Shown here: positions 48,265-61,265 of the stretch, piece by piece | How positions within the stretch are numbered: position 1 is the first letter of the stretch | Layout of the letters: every line of letters starts with the position of its first letter | NCBI RefSeq assembly: GCF_003255815.1 | Contig: NC_037680.1 | Location: 8,087,187 to 8,151,186, forward strand | Source of the DNA: Theropithecus gelada | Taxonomy: Eukaryota > Chordata > Mammalia > Primates > Cercopithecidae | Direction: 5' to 3' | Length of the DNA: 64,000 bases | Translations under genes and position numbers: made by a program | The notes under the pieces: generated by a model | Databases searched by the model: none | Seen by the model: only the letters and a program-made list of their open reading frames with translations | Told to the model about the DNA's origin: nothing

Positions 48265-48661
48265 TCGATACGGTTTGTATCTGTATTTCCACCCAAATCT
48301 CATGTTGAATTGTAATTCCCAATGTTGGAGGTGGGGTCCAGTGGGAGGTAATTGGATCATGGAAGTGGATTTCCTCTTTGGTACTGTCCTCATGATAGTG
48401 ACTGAGTTCTCCCAAGGTCGGGTTGTTTAACAGTATGTGGCACACTCTCCTCCCTCTCTTGCTCCTGTTCCTGCCATGTAAGATGCCTGTTCCTGCTTTG
48501 CCTTCCGCCATAAGTAAAAGCTCCCTGAGGCCTCCCCAGAAGCAGATCCTGCCATGTTTCCCGCATGGACTTCAGAACCATGAGCCAATTACCCCTCTTT
48601 TCCTTACAAATTACCCAGTCTGAGATATTTCTTTATAGCAGTTCAAAAATGGGCAAATACA
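48265..48661 (+). mobile_element. Solo MST/THE1-type MaLR LTR in old L1
   Basis: Starts 'tcgatacggtttgtatctg' and continues 'ccacccaaatctcatgttg', 'gggaggtaattggatcatgg', 'cctgccatgtaagatgcc' and 'ttaccc.agtctgagata'. It ends 'atgggcaaataca'. Orientation is opposite to the provirus at 22521-25550. Confidence 0.92.
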
Positions 48662-49089
48662 GGTATGGCATATATAAAGAAGTATAATACATAGATACAT
48701 GGTAGAATTGTAGTTACCAGAGGTAGGAGTTAGGGCGGAAATGGAGAAATGAAGGTTAAAAGGTAAAATTGTGCAGCTATGCAGGGTAAGTCTAGAGAAC
48801 TAATCTATATCATGAAGACTATAGTTAATAATATTGTATTACCCACAGAAAATTGGCTAATGGAATAGATTTTAGGGGATCTCATAAATTTTAAAAGATG
48901 ACTTCATAAGATGATGGATATGTTAACTGGCTTGACTATAATCATTTAACTATGTATGTGCATATCAAAACATATTGTATAACTTAAATATATATATAAA
49001 TGAATAAAACGAAATTGAATTTGAAAGAAAAGGAAAAGCATAACAAAATATGTGGAAAGCATAAAAGCATAGAAAGGGATTGAATGAAT

Positions 49090-50700
49090 ATTTTAATTTC
49101 TTATCACAAGAAACTATAAAAAGAAAAGCAAATTAAACACAAAACAAGCAAAGGAAGCAGTTAACAACAGAAATTAATAAAATGCAAAATTGTTCAAAAA
49201 TGCAGAAAAATCAAATGATGTGAAAACTTTACTCTTTAAAATAAATCAGTAAAATTAGTAAATCTCCAACAACAATAACAAATATAAAAGGACAAAGGAC
49301 AAAAATTGCCACTGTCAGGAATAAAATGGAAGCAATCACTAGAGACTCTACAGTCAATGAGAAGATAACAAGGGAATATTTCAGAAAACTTTGCACTCAT
49401 CAACTAGACAACTTAGGATAAATGGATCCATTCCTCAAAAACCACATGCCACTGAAACTCAAGATGATCCAAAGAGACTTATAACCATCAAATATCTTAA
49501 ATTCATAATTAAAATTCTCTCAAAATATAAATTTCTAGACACAGATGTTTGATGGTTTTACTGATAATTCTACCAAACCTTTTTAAAAGAATTATTACAA
49601 ATTTTTAATAATCTCTTCCAGAAAACAGAAGATGAGGAAATATTGCCCAACTCATGTTATAGGACCAGTATTACTGAAACACAAAAGTGTATTAAGGAAG
49701 CTTCCTGCCCCCTCACCATGAAAAAACTACAGACAAAGAGCTGTCACAAATGTAGATGCAAAATACTCAAAAAATATTAGGGAACAAAATCCAAAAATGT
49801 ACAAAATAATTATACACTATGACCAAATGAAATTTATTTCAGGATTTCAGGCCTGGTTGAATATTTGAATATCAAACAATGCAATTCACCATATGAAAAA
49901 GTCAAAGAAGCAAATTCTGATTATGATAAGTAACAGAGGAAAACATTAAAAAATCCAACACCAGCCAGGTACAATGGCTCAGGCCCATAACCTCAGCACT
50001 TTGGGAGGCCAAGGTGGGCAGATCCCCTGAGGTCAGGAGTTTGAGCCCAGCCTGGCCAACATGGTGAAACTGCATATCTACTCAAAATACAAAAATTAGC
50101 CAGGTGTGGTGGTGGGTGCCTGTAAGCCAGTCTACTCAGGAGGCTGAGGCAGGAGAATTGCTCAAACCCAGGAAGCAGAGGTTACAGTGCAGGGCACTGC
50201 ACTGCAGCCTGGGAGACATAGTGAAACCCTTTCCCCCGACCAAGAAAAAAAAAAAAAAAAAAAATCCAACACTCACTCATGTTAAAAAAAAAAAACTCTC
50301 TAAGAAAAATAGGAGTTGATGGTGAAAGTCTTCAATTTGATAAAGAAAATCTACAAAACGCCAGCAATGAACACTCTTGGTTATAGACTAAATTCTTTCC
50401 CCCTAAGATCGGGAACAAGGCAATCTTGTTCTTATTTCTGTTCTTATTACTCTTACTCAACATGATCTGCATGGTCCACCAAGTTCGATAAAGCAAACAA
50501 AAGGGAATTAAAGTCATACTAATTGAAGCGAAAGAAATAAAATTATGCTTCATTTGCAGATGTCATGATTGTCTGTATAGAAATTCAATACAACTTTCCT
50601 CTCTAAAAAATCCCAAAAAATAAAAAACTCAACTACTAAAACTAATGAATGAGTTTAGGTCACATGATGCAAGATCATCACACAAAAATCAAACATATTT
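49090..50700 (+). mobile_element. L1M ORF2 (reverse-transcriptase region) fragment
   Basis: Sense L1M sequence: 'taaatggatccattcct', 'aaattctaccaaacctttt'-like words, 'gaccaaatgaaatttatttc', and the RT motif region 'ttcatttgcagatgtcatg' near 50547, where FADD reads FADV. It is split by an Alu at 49962-50258. No tail or 3' UTR is seen. Confidence 0.75.
49962..50258 (+). mobile_element. AluS-like element in L1M
   Basis: Sense Alu with a shortened right arm near 50190, then A tail. A 14-bp target duplication, 'aaaaaatccaacac', ends at 49961 and spans 50259-50272. Confidence 0.95.
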
Positions 50701-50774
50701 CCATACATTAATACACCATATGTGTCTGTGTGCTTGCACACGAGTGCACATGTGCATTTCCATGAGTGGGAGTA

Positions 50775-51209
50775 TGAGTATATACAGAGGCATATTTAAA
50801 GAAATTGGAATTGGTTTGTGTGATTATCGTAAGGTTTGGCCAGTCCAAAATTTGTAGTGCAGGCCAAAAGGCTGAAAACTTTCAACTGACGCTGCAGTGT
50901 TTAGACAGATATTTTTCTTCTTAGAAATATTTCAGTATTGCACTTAAGGCCCTTCAACTTATTGGATGAGGCCCACCATTGAGAACAATGTCTATTACTT
51001 AAAATTAGCTGATTGTAGTTATTAAAACATCTACAAAATGCCTCTACAGCAACACTTCAAGTTTTAAGTTGGTGCAAAAGTCATTGCAGTTTTTGCTCTT
51101 GAAAGTAATGACAAAAACTATACTTACTTTTGAACCAACCTAATCGCAATTGATCAAATGATTTGTACCATAACATAGCAAATTTAACATATTAATTAAC
51201 CATTGAAGT
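50775..51209 (+). mobile_element. ERVL-type (MLT2-like) LTR fragment split by MADE1
   Basis: The words 'aaagaaattggaattgg', 'ggccagtccaaaatttgtag', 'cccttcaacttattggatg', 'aggcccaccattgagaac' and, after MADE1, 'aacatattaattaaccattg' follow the 3' two thirds of a MLT2-like LTR. This is a family call from memory. Confidence 0.7.
51064..51143. mobile_element. MADE1 miniature mariner element, 80 bp
   Basis: Exactly 80 bp, from 'ttaagttggtgcaaaag' to 'cttttgaaccaacctaa'. The inverted arms of about 37 bp pair along most of their length. The interior has the usual 'gaaagtaatg' block. MADE1 derives from Hsmar1, of which a larger copy lies at 61366-62977. Such hairpins are the source of miR-548 genes, but no expression can be judged from sequence. 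Confidence 0.95.
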
Positions 51210-52089
51210 CTACCTTGGTCAACGTGGTATCCATACACATCCCCCTAAATCATACTTAATTTCCAAATAAAGACAGCAATAAAGTCATACTTCCATGTAA
51301 CATGATACAGCCATTCTGTGTGCAACTGAAAACACACTAGTCCTTTTCCCAGAAGAGGTGACACAGTGCTTAGATGAAGTTCACTCTTCTCCTTCAAACC
51401 TTAAACTTAAATACTGTGATTTAAGGTTAACCATTATCCAATACCTCCTATGTTAGATGATAAGAGAGGGTAGAAAGCAAAGACTTGATGCACAAACATA
51501 TTTATCTAAAAAAAAAAAAGCAAGAAATACTCATAACAATTAGAACTCTTGTCTCAGCAACTAATAACATAGTGTTAAGCTTGGTTTTATAATTCTCTCT
51601 TTCCACTACCCATTCCATATTCCCTTTACTCTAAACAAGCACATCACCTGGTCATGTTTTTTGTTTTGTTTTTGCCTCATGCAGTTACCCAAATCTTCAT
51701 TTCCAAAATGACCAAGCCATTGGAAATTGTGTGTAAATTGAGATGTTGTAGTTTTTTCCATGGAAACTTTTGTCACTGGGACCTTCCCTGAGGGAGACAT
51801 ATTCTTCCTTATACCCCCTGTGTCATGGCAGGCTAATTTTCCCTTGTTAATCAGAATTAATCTTTCCTAACAGCAAAGTAAGTCCCTCCTTTGATGATTC
51901 AGATGCACAAGGAGCCCAAAGAGGCTCTGTGAAAGACCTAACTGCCAGTTTGGTGGGAACATTGTTTTGTTTCCTGATAGAAGCAATCCTCCCTTTGAAA
52001 CAAAAGGCCTCTAGACCAGTAGAACATCATAAGCTCAGAGGAAAAGAAGCAAAAATTTTACTAGTAAACAGTAAATAAAGGGAAACTTT
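51210..52089. other. Unassigned sequence after the ERVL-like LTR
   Basis: Could be internal ERVL sequence, since it directly follows an LTR 3' end, but I cannot confirm any motif. ORFs are short (51606-51800 on minus). Confidence 0.35.
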
Positions 52090-52492
52090 CTTAACTTGAT
52101 TAAAAAAAAATCTACAAAGAACATACAATTAACATTAATACTTAGGTGTGAAAATGCAAAGCTTTTCCACTAGGATTAAGAACAAGGCAAGGATATCCTG
52201 TCACCACTGCTTTTCAACATTTTACTACAAAACCTAGCTAATGCAATAAGACAAGAAAATAAAAACAAAGGTATACAAATTGGAAAGGAAGAAATAAAAT
52301 TGTCTTTGTTCACATAATTACCTATGTAGAAGATTTGAAAGTATTATCCAAAAATAACAACAACAACTGGAACTACTAGGCAATTCTATCAAAGTTTCAG
52401 GATACAAAGATAATATACAGATGAATCAATTTTCTATACAGCAACAATGAATAAATTGTTGCTAGAAATTGGTATTAAAAATTTATTACCAT

Positions 52493-53504
52493 GTCATTCC
52501 AAGATGGCCAAATAGGAACAGCTCCAGTCTTCAGGTCCCAGTGTGATCAATGCAGAAGACAGGTGATTTCTGCATTTCCAACTGAGGTATCTGGTTCATC
52601 TCATTGGGACTGGTTGGACGATGGGTACAGTGCACAGAGGGCAAGCCGAAGCAGGGTGGGGCGTCACCTCACCCGGGAAGTGCAAGGGGTTGGGCGATTT
52701 CCCTTTCCTACCCAAGGGAAGCCCTGACAGATTGTACTAGGAAAAATGGGACACTGCTGCCCAAATACTACGCTTTTCCTATGGTCTTAGCAACTGGCAG
52801 ACCAGGAGATCCTCCCCCATGCCTGGCTCAGTGGGTCACAATCCCACAGAACCTTGCTCACTGATAGTGCAGCAGTCTGAGATCAACCTGCAAGGCTACA
52901 GTCGGGTGGGGGGACATGTATCCACCATTGCTGAGGGCTTAAGTAGGCAAGCAAAGTGGCCAGGAAGCTCAAACTGGGTGGAGCCCACCACAGCTCAGCA
53001 AGGCCTACTACTTCTACAGACCTCACTTCTGTGGTCAGGGCATAGCTGAACAAAAGGCAACAAAAACTTCTGCATACTTAAACATCCCTGCCTAACATCG
53101 CTGAAGAGAGCAGTGGTTCTCCCAGCACGGTGTTTGAGCTCTGAGAACCAACAGACTGACTCCTCAAGTAGGTCCCTGACCCCTGTATAGTCTAACTGGG
53201 AGACATCTCCCAGTAGGGACCTAATGACATCTCATACAGCTGGGTGACCCTCTGGGATGAAGCTTCCAGAGGAAGGATCAGGCAGCAATATTTGCTGTTC
53301 TGCAATATTTGCTGTTCTGCAGCCTCTGCTGGTGATACCCAGGCAAACAGGGTCTGGAGTAGACCTCCAGCAAACTCCAGCAGACCTGCAGCTGAGGGTC
53401 CTGATTGTTAGAAGGAAAACTAACAAACAGAAAGGACATCCACACCAAAACCCCATCTGTAGGTCACCAACATCAAAGACCAAAGGTAGATAAAAACCAC
53501 AAAG
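52493..53504 (+). promoter_or_regulatory. L1PA 5' UTR (internal promoter)
   Basis: The YY1-type word 'aagatggcc' sits at 52501-52509, close to the 5' end, where it positions initiation in this family. The rest is GC-richer than its surroundings, with words 'gagaagacaggtgatttc'-like and 'cagcaggcaagg'-like. Chance ORFs on both strands overlap it. Confidence 0.8.
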
Positions 53505-54521
53505 ATGGGGAGAAACCAGAGTAGTAAAGCTTCAAATTTTAAAAACCAGAGTGCTTCTCTGTCTCCAAAGGATCACAGCTCCTCACCAGCAACAGAACAA
53601 AGTTGGATGGAGAATGACTTTGGTGAGCTGACAAAAGTTGGCTTCAAAAGGTTGGTAATAACAAACTTCTCTGAGCTAAAGGAGCATGTTCTAACCCATT
53701 GCAAGAAAGCTAAAAACCTTGAAAAAAGATTAGTTGAGTGGATAACTAGAATAAACAGTATAGAGAAGACCATAAATGACCTGATGTAGCTGAAAACCAT
53801 GGCACAGGAACTTCGTGACACATGCACAAGCTTCAATAACCGATTCAATCAAGTGGAAGAAAGGGTATCAGTGATTGAAGATCAACTTAATGAAATAAAG
53901 TGAGAAAATAAGTTTAGAGAAAAAAGAGTAAAATGAAATGAATAAAGACTCCAAGAAATATGGAACTGTGTGAAAAGACCAAATCTACTTTTGATTGGTG
54001 TACCTGAAAGTGATGGGGAGAATAGTACCAAGTTGGAAAACACTTTTCAGGATATTATCCAGGAAAAATTCTCCAACCTAGCAAGGCAGGCCAACATTGA
54101 AATTCAGGAAATACAGAGAACACTGCAAAAATACTCCTTGAGCAGAGCAACCCCAAGACACATAATTGTCAGATTCACCAAGGTTGAAATGATGGAAAAA
54201 ATGTTAAGGGCAGCCAGAGAGAAAGGTCAGGTTACCCACAAAGGGAAGCCCATCAGACTAACAGCCGATCTCTAGGCAGAAACCCTACAAGCCAGAAGAG
54301 TGGGGACGTATATTTAATATTCTTAAAGCATTTCCAACCCGGAATTTCATATCCAGCCAAACTTCTCATAAGTGAAGGAGAAATAAAATCCTTTACAGAC
54401 AAGCAAATGCTGAGAGATTTTCTCACCACCAGGCCTGCCTTACAAGAACTCCTGAAGGAAGCACTAAACGTGGAAAGGAAAATCAATACCAGCCAGTGCA
54501 AAAACATGCCAAACTGCAAAG
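53505..54521 (+). pseudogene. L1 ORF1 pseudogene (ORF1p, RNA-binding)
   Basis: The start ATG at 53505 gives MGRNQSSKASNF, the normal beginning of ORF1p. In-frame stops are at 53787 (TAG), 53901 (TGA) and 54273 (TAG). The RRM part (53970-54272) still reads RPNLLLIGVPESDGEN and RHIIVRFTKVEMMEKMLRAA. Downstream of 54300 small deletions shift the frame, and the normal ORF1 stop is changed. Confidence 0.92.
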
Positions 54522-54579
54522 ACCATCAATGCTATCAATAAACTGCATCAATTTACAGGCAAAACCAGCTAACATCATA

Positions 54580-57500
54580 ATGACAGGATCAAATTCACAC
54601 ATAACAATGTTAACCTTAAATGTAAATGGGCTTAATGTCCCAATTAAAAGATACAGACTGATAAACTGGATAAAGAGTCAAGGGCCATCAGTGTGCTGTA
54701 TTCAGGAGACCCATCTCAAGTGCAGAGACATATATAGGCTCAAAATAAAGGGATGGAGGAAGATCTACCAAGCAAATGCAAAGCAAAAAATTTAAAAAGT
54801 TTAAAAAAAATAAAAAAGAAAAAAACTGGGGTTGCAATCCCAGTCTCTGATAAAACAGACTTTAAACCAACAAAGATCAAAAGAGACAAAGAAAGCCATT
54901 ACATAAGGGCAAAGGGATCAATTCAACAAGAAGAGCTAACTATCCTAAACATACATGCACCCAATACAGGAGCACCCAGATTCATAAAGGAAGTCCTTAG
55001 AGACTTACAGAGAGACTTAGACTCCCACAAAATAATAATGGCAGACTTTAACACCCAACTGTCAATGTTAGACAGGTCAATGTTAGACAGAAGGTTAACA
55101 AGGATATCCAGGACTTGAACTCAACTTTGCACCAAGTGGACCTAATAGACATCTGCAGAACTCTCCACCCCAAATCAACAGAATATACATTCTTCTCAGC
55201 AACACATCACACTTATTCTAAAATCGACCACATAATTGGAAGTAAAGCACCCTCAGCAAATGTAAAAGAACAGAAGTCACAACAAACTGTCTATCAGACC
55301 ACAGTGCAATCAAACTGGAACTCAGGATTAACAAACACATTCAAAAACCACAGAACTACATGGAAACTAAACAACATGCTCCTGAATGACTACTGGGTAA
55401 ATAACAAAATGAAGGCAGAAATAAAGATGTTCTTTGAAACCAATAAGAACAAAGACATGATGTACCGGAATCTCTGGGACACATTTAAAGCAGTGTGTAG
55501 AGGGAAATTTATAGCATTAAATGCCCAGAAGAGAAAGCAGGAAAGATCTAAAATCGACAACCTAACATCACAATTAAAAGAAGTAGAGAAGAGCAAACAA
55601 ATTCAAAAGCTAGCAGAAGGCAAGAAATAATTAAGATCAGAGCAGAACTGAAGGAGATAGAGACAAAAAAAAAAAAAAAAAAAAACCCTTCAAAAATCAA
55701 TGAACCCAGGAGCTGCTTTTTTGAAAATATCAACAAAATTGATAGACTGCTAGCAAGACAAAGAAGACAGAAGACTCACATAGATGCAATAAAAAATGAT
55801 AAAGGGAATATCACCACTGATCCCACAGAAACACAAACTACCATCAGAGAATACTATAAACATCTCTCTGCACATAAACTAGAAAGTCTAGAAGAAATGG
55901 ATAAATTCCTGGACACATACGCCCTCCCAAGACTAAACCAGGAAGAAGTTAAATCTCTGAATAGACCAATAACAGACTCTGAAATTGAGGCACTAAATAA
56001 TAGCCTATGAAGCAAAAAAAATTCCAAGACCAGATGGATTCACAGCCAAATTCTACTAGACGTAAAAGAGAAGCTGATAACATTCCTTCTGAAACAATTT
56101 CAATCAATAGAAAAAGAGAGAATCTTCCCTAACTCAGTTCATGAGGCCAGGATCATCCTGATACCAAAGCCTGGCAGAGACACAGTAAAAAAAGAGAATT
56201 TTAGACCAACATCCCTGACACACATTGATGTGAAAATCATCAATAAAATACTGGCAAACCGAATCCAGCAGCACATCAAAAAGCTTATCCACCATGATCA
56301 AGTGGGCTTCATCCCTGGGAGGCAAAGTCTCGTTCAACATATGCAAATCAATAAAAGTAATCCATCACATAAACAGAACAAATGACAAAACCACATGATT
56401 ATCTTGGTAGATGCAGAAAAGGCCTTCAACAAAATTCAACAGCGCTTCATGCTAAAAACTCTCAATAAACTAGGTATTGGTGGAACATATCTCAAAATAA
56501 TAAGAGATATTTTTATGACAAACCTACAGCCAATGTCATACTGAATGGGAAAAAATTAGAAGCATTCCCTTTGAAAAGCAGCAAAAGACAAAGATGCCCT
56601 CTCTCACCTCTCCTATTCAACATAGCATTGAATGTTCTGGCTAGGGCAATCAGACAAGAGAAAGAAATAAAGGGTATTCGATTAGGAAAACAGAAACTCA
56701 AAATCTCCCTGTTTGCAGATGACATGATTGTATAATATTTAGAAAACCCCATTGTCTCAGCCCCAAATATCTTTAAGCAACTTCAGCAAAGTCTCAGGAT
56801 ACAAAATCAATGAGAAAAAAATCACAAGCATTCCTATACAGCAATAACAGACAAATAGAGAGCCAAATCATGAGTATACTCCCATTCGCAATTGCTAAAA
56901 AGAGAATGAAATACCTAGGAATACAACTTACAAGGGAGGTGAAGGACCTCTTCAAGGAGAACTACAAACCACTGCTTAACGAAATGAAAGAGGACACAAA
57001 CAAATGGAAGAACATTCCATGCTCACAGATAGGAAGAATCAATATCATGAAAATCGCCATACTGCCCAAGGTAATTTACAGATTCAATGCCATCTCCATC
57101 AGGCTATCAATGACTTTCTTTACAGAATTGGAAAAAACTACTTTAAAGTTCATGTGGGACCAAAAAAGAGCCCATATTGCCATGACAATCATAAGCAAAA
57201 AGACAAAGCTGGAGGCATCATGCTACCTGACTTCAAACTATACAACAAGGCTACAGCAACCAACACAGCATGGTACTAGTACCAAAACAGATATACAGAT
57301 CAATGGAACAGAACAGAGGCCTCTACAACTATCTGATATTTGACAAACATGAAAGAAACAAGAAATGAGAAAAAAATACCCTATTTAATAAATGGTGCTG
57401 GGAAAACTGGCTAGCCATATACAGAAAGCTGAAACTGGATCCCTTCCTTACACCTTATGCAAAAATTAATTCAAGATGGATTAAACACTTAAATGTTAGA

Positions 57501-58386
57501 CCTAAAACCATAAAAACCCTAGAAGAAAACCTAGGCAATACTATTCAGGACATAGGCATGGGCAAGGACTTCATGACTACAACACTAAAAGCAATGGCAA
57601 CAAAAGCCAAAATAGACAAATGGGACCTAATTAAACTACAGAGCTTCTGCACAGCAAAAGAAACTACCATCTGGGTGAATAGGCAACCAGAATGGAAGAA
57701 GATTTTTGCAATCTACCCATCTGACAAAGGGCTAACTAATATCCAGAATCTACAAACAATTTAAACAAATTTATAAGAAAAAAAAAAAAACATCAAAACG
57801 TGGGCAAAGTTTATGAACAGACACTTCTCAAAAGATGACATTTATGCTGCCAACAGATACATAAAAGCATGCTCATCATCACTGGTCATGAGAGAAATGA
57901 AAATCAAAACCACAATGAGACACCATCTCATGTCAGTTAGATTGGCAATCATTAAAAAGTCAGGACACAACAGATACTGGAGAGGATGTAGAGAAATAGG
58001 AATGCTTTTACACTGCTGGTGGGAGTGTAAATTAGTTCGACCATTGTGGAAGACAGTGTGGCTATTCCTCAAGAATTTAGAAACAGAAATACCATTTGAC
58101 CCAGCAATCCCATTACTGGGTATATACCCAAAGGAGTATAAATCATGCTGCTATAAAGACACATGCACATGTATGTGCATTGCGGCACTACTCACAAGAG
58201 CAAAAACTTGGAACCAACCCAAATGTCCATGAGTGATAGACTGAATTAAGAAAATGTGGCACATATACACCATGGAATATTATGCAAACATAAAAAAGAA
58301 TGAAGCTGGAAGCCCTCATTCTCAGTCAACTATCACAAGGACAGAAAACCAAACACCGCATGTTCTCACTCATAGGTGGGAATTGA
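54580..58386 (+). pseudogene. L1 ORF2 pseudogene (endonuclease-reverse transcriptase)
   Basis: ATG at 54580 reads MTGSNSHITMLTLNVNGLN with the QETHL endonuclease motif. An A-rich insertion near 54787-54826 brings a stop. Further frame changes occur near 55100 and in the RT region. The RT motif FADD is intact at 56712-56723, but the following codons shift into a stop. An open frame of 177 codons (56810-57343) is the thumb/C-terminal part. The stop expected at 'gggaattga' (58384-58386) is present. Confidence 0.92.
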
Positions 58387-60413
58387 ACAATGAGAACACT
58401 TGGATACAGGGTGGGGAACATCACACACCAGGGCCTGTTATGGGATGAGGGGTTGAGGGAAGGATAGCATTAGGAGAAATACCTAACGTAAATGACAAGT
58501 TGATGGGTGCAGCAAACCAACATAGCACATGTATACCTATGTAACAAACCTGCACGTTGTGCACATGTACCCTAGAACTTAAAGTATAATAAAAAAATTA
58601 TTACCATTTACATTAGCACCCATAAAATAAAATAGGTATAAAAATTAAAAAATATATAAAATCTAAAAGAGGAAAACTATAAAACTCTGATGAAGAAATA
58701 AAAGAACAAAATAAATAGAAGGATATTTCTTGTTCATAATTAGGAAGACTCAATATTGTCAAGATGTCAGCTATTTCCTATTTAACATATAAATTCAATG
58801 TAATTCCAACAAAAATCCTAACAGCTGTTTTGTGGACATCAGCAAAGTGACTTTAAAGTTTACATGGAGAGGCAAAAAAAAAAAAAAACACAAAAACACA
58901 TAATAACCAACCAAATATTGAAGAACAAAGTCCAAGAATGTACAATATCCAACTTTAAGACTTTATATAAAGCTGCAGCAATCCAGACAGTGTGGTACTG
59001 GTGAAATAATAGGCAAAAAGATCAGTGGAACATCATAGAGAGCCCAGAAAGAGATTGATATGGTCAACTGATATTTGCCAATGGAGCAAAGACAACATAA
59101 TGGAGCAAGGAGTGTTTTCAAAAAAATGGTAATAAAATAACCTCACATCTACATAAAAAGAATCTAAATACAAACTTTACACCCTTGACAAAAACTAACT
59201 CAAAGTATATCTCAGAACTAAATATAAAACACAAAACAATAAAATTCCTAGAAGATAACATAGAAGAAAATCTAGAAGACCTTGGGTTTGACAATGATTT
59301 TTCAGATATGACACTAAAGATCAAAATATTGAATTATTAAGCTGGACTTAATTAAAATTACAAATTTTGACTCTGTGTAAAAAGTCTAAAGAGAATGAAA
59401 GGACAAGCCACAGAGTGGGGAAAATGTTTGCAAAAGACATATCAGTAAAGAACTGTTAACCCAAATATACAAGAACTCCTAAATCTCAACAATAAGAAAA
59501 CTTAATTTTAAAATTGCTAACAACCTTGACAGACATCTCACCAAAGAAGATATACAAATGGCAAATGAGCACATAAGGAGATGTTCCAAACATATTTCAT
59601 GAGGGAAATGCAAGTTAAACAATATGATACCAGATTAGCTCAGCAAAATCCAGAATACTAGCAACACTAGATGTTGGTTAAGATGTAGAGCAACCCTAAC
59701 TCTCATTCATTACTGGTGAGAATGCAAAATGGTACAGCCACTTTGGATGATGTGTTGGCAATTTCTTACAAAACTAAACATGTTCTTATCACACCATCTA
59801 GCAATCTTACTCCTTGGTATATACCCAAAGTAACTGAAAATTTATGACCACACAAAAACCTGTGCATGAATGTTTATAGTACCTTTATTCGTAATTGCAA
59901 AAACATGGAAGCAACCAAGATGTACTTAAGTAGATGAGTAACTATGATACATCCAGACAATAAAATATTATTTAGTGCTAAAAATAGATTAACTATTAAG
60001 AAATAAAAAATATGGAAGAAACATAGATGCATATTAGTAAAAGAAACCAATATGAAAAGGCTATGTACTGTGTGATTCCAACTATGTGACATTCTAGAAG
60101 ACAAAACTATGTAGACAGCTAAAAGATCAGTAGTTGCAGGGATGAGGGAGCAGCAAGGAATAAATAGATGGTGTACAGAGGATTTTTAGGGCAGTAAAAC
60201 TATTCTGTATAGTACTACAATGGTACATACATATCATTATATATTTGTCCAAATTCATAGCATATATAATAACAAGATTGAACCCTAATGTAAATTGTGG
60301 ACTTTGGGTGATAATAATGTGTTAATGTCGATGCAGAGATTGCAACAAATGTACTACTCTGGTGGGTAATGTTGGTAATGGGTGAAGCTATGCGTGTTTG
60401 GGAGTAGGAGATA

Positions 60414-61265
60414 TGTATTAGCCATGGGTCTCCAGAGAAACAGAACCAGTGGGATATATGTAGATATATAAGAGGAGATTTATTATGAGAATTGGCTCAC
60501 ATTCATTATGAGTGTCAATATTTCCCATGATATGTTCTCTGCAAGTTGGAAAACCAGGAAATCTAGTGGTATAATTCAGTCCAGTTCTGAAGGCCTGAGA
60601 ACCAGATGGGAGCGGATGATATAACTCCCAGTCCAAGGCATAAGGTCTGAGAACAAGGAGGTATAAGTCCCGGAATCTAAAGATCTTGGAAGCAGGAGCT
60701 GTGATGTCCAAAGTTAATAAACAATGCATGCCTTAGCTTAAGAAGAGAGAGATAATTTGCTCTTCTTCTGCCTTTGTGTTCAATTTGGATTCTGAATGGA
60801 TTCCCATACTGATGAAAGCAGACCTTCTTTAAACAGTTTACTAATTTTTTTTTTTTTTTTTTTTTTTTGAGATGGAGTTTCACTCTTGTTGCCCAGGCTG
60901 GAATGCAATGGCATGATCTCGGCTCACTGCAACCTCCGCCTCCTGGGTTCAAGTGATTCTCCTGTCTTAGCCTCCCGAGTAGCTGAGATTACAGGCATGT
61001 GCCACCACATCCAGCTAATTTTGTATTTTCAGTAGAGGTGGGGTTTCTCCATGTTGGTAAAGCTGGTCTTGAACTCCCAACCTCAGGTGACCTGGCTGCT
61101 TCAGCCTCCCAAAGTGCTGGAATTACAGGCGTGAACCACTGCACCCAGCCTTAAATGTCAACCTCTCCTAGAAACAACCTTACAGGCAAATGTAGAAATA
61201 ATGTTTTACTTTCTATCTAGATATCCTTTAGCTCAACCAAGTTGACAAAAAAATTAACAATAACA
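60414..61265 (+). mobile_element. ERVL-like (MLT2-type) LTR with AluS inside
   Basis: Starts 'tgtattagccatgggtctc', 'gagaaacagaaccagtgg' and 'gagatttattatgagaatt'. It resumes after the Alu with 'aaatgtcaacctctccta' and 'accaagttgacaaaaaa', ending near 'aacaataaca'. It lies inside the L1M 3' UTR. Its family name is provisional. Confidence 0.7.
60845..61150 (-). mobile_element. AluS-like element, antisense, in LTR
   Basis: A poly-T run of about 24 is followed by a complete antisense Alu ending 'actgcacccagcc'. It interrupts the LTR between 'aaacagtttact' and 'ttaaatgtcaacc'. Confidence 0.95.

Larger units (their letters stand above)
42350..49010 (+). mobile_element. Old L1M, collinear but with inner deletion and five insertions
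   Basis: A 5' UTR-like start ('gacaagatggcatggacc', 42366) is followed by ORF1 (about 43200-44730) and the ORF2 start ('accttaaatgtcaatgttc', near 45451). Endonuclease sequence continues to about 46510. The sequence then jumps to late ORF2 ('ccacccaaagcaataagcag', near 46590), so the reverse-transcriptase core is missing. The rest of ORF2 and the 3' end run to about 49010. Insertions: AluY 44114, LTR12 44742, hAT 45521, AluJ 47101, MST LTR 48265. Confidence 0.85.
52493..58597 (+). mobile_element. Full-length L1PA (about 6.1 kb), non-functional
   Basis: It has a full 5' UTR, ORF1, ORF2 and 3' UTR with a very short tail (8 A). A perfect 10-bp target duplication, 'ttattaccat', lies at 52483-52492 and 58598-58607. 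The 5' UTR type, lacking the youngest L1HS motifs, suggests an L1PA subfamily near the ape-Old World monkey split or slightly older. It inserted into an L1M of the same orientation. Confidence 0.95.

Noticed and set aside
48261..48667. Target duplication 'tatg' around the solo MST LTR
   Set aside because: The right copy is two bases away from the LTR end, so the match is too short and misplaced to count.
55062..55091. Apparent 15-bp tandem repeat in L1 ORF2
   Set aside because: The family consensus already has two similar words at this place, so only a few bases have changed. It is not a new duplication.
56810..57343. 177-codon ORF, the longest in the window
   Set aside because: It is the surviving C-terminal part of the dead L1 ORF2 and not an independent gene.
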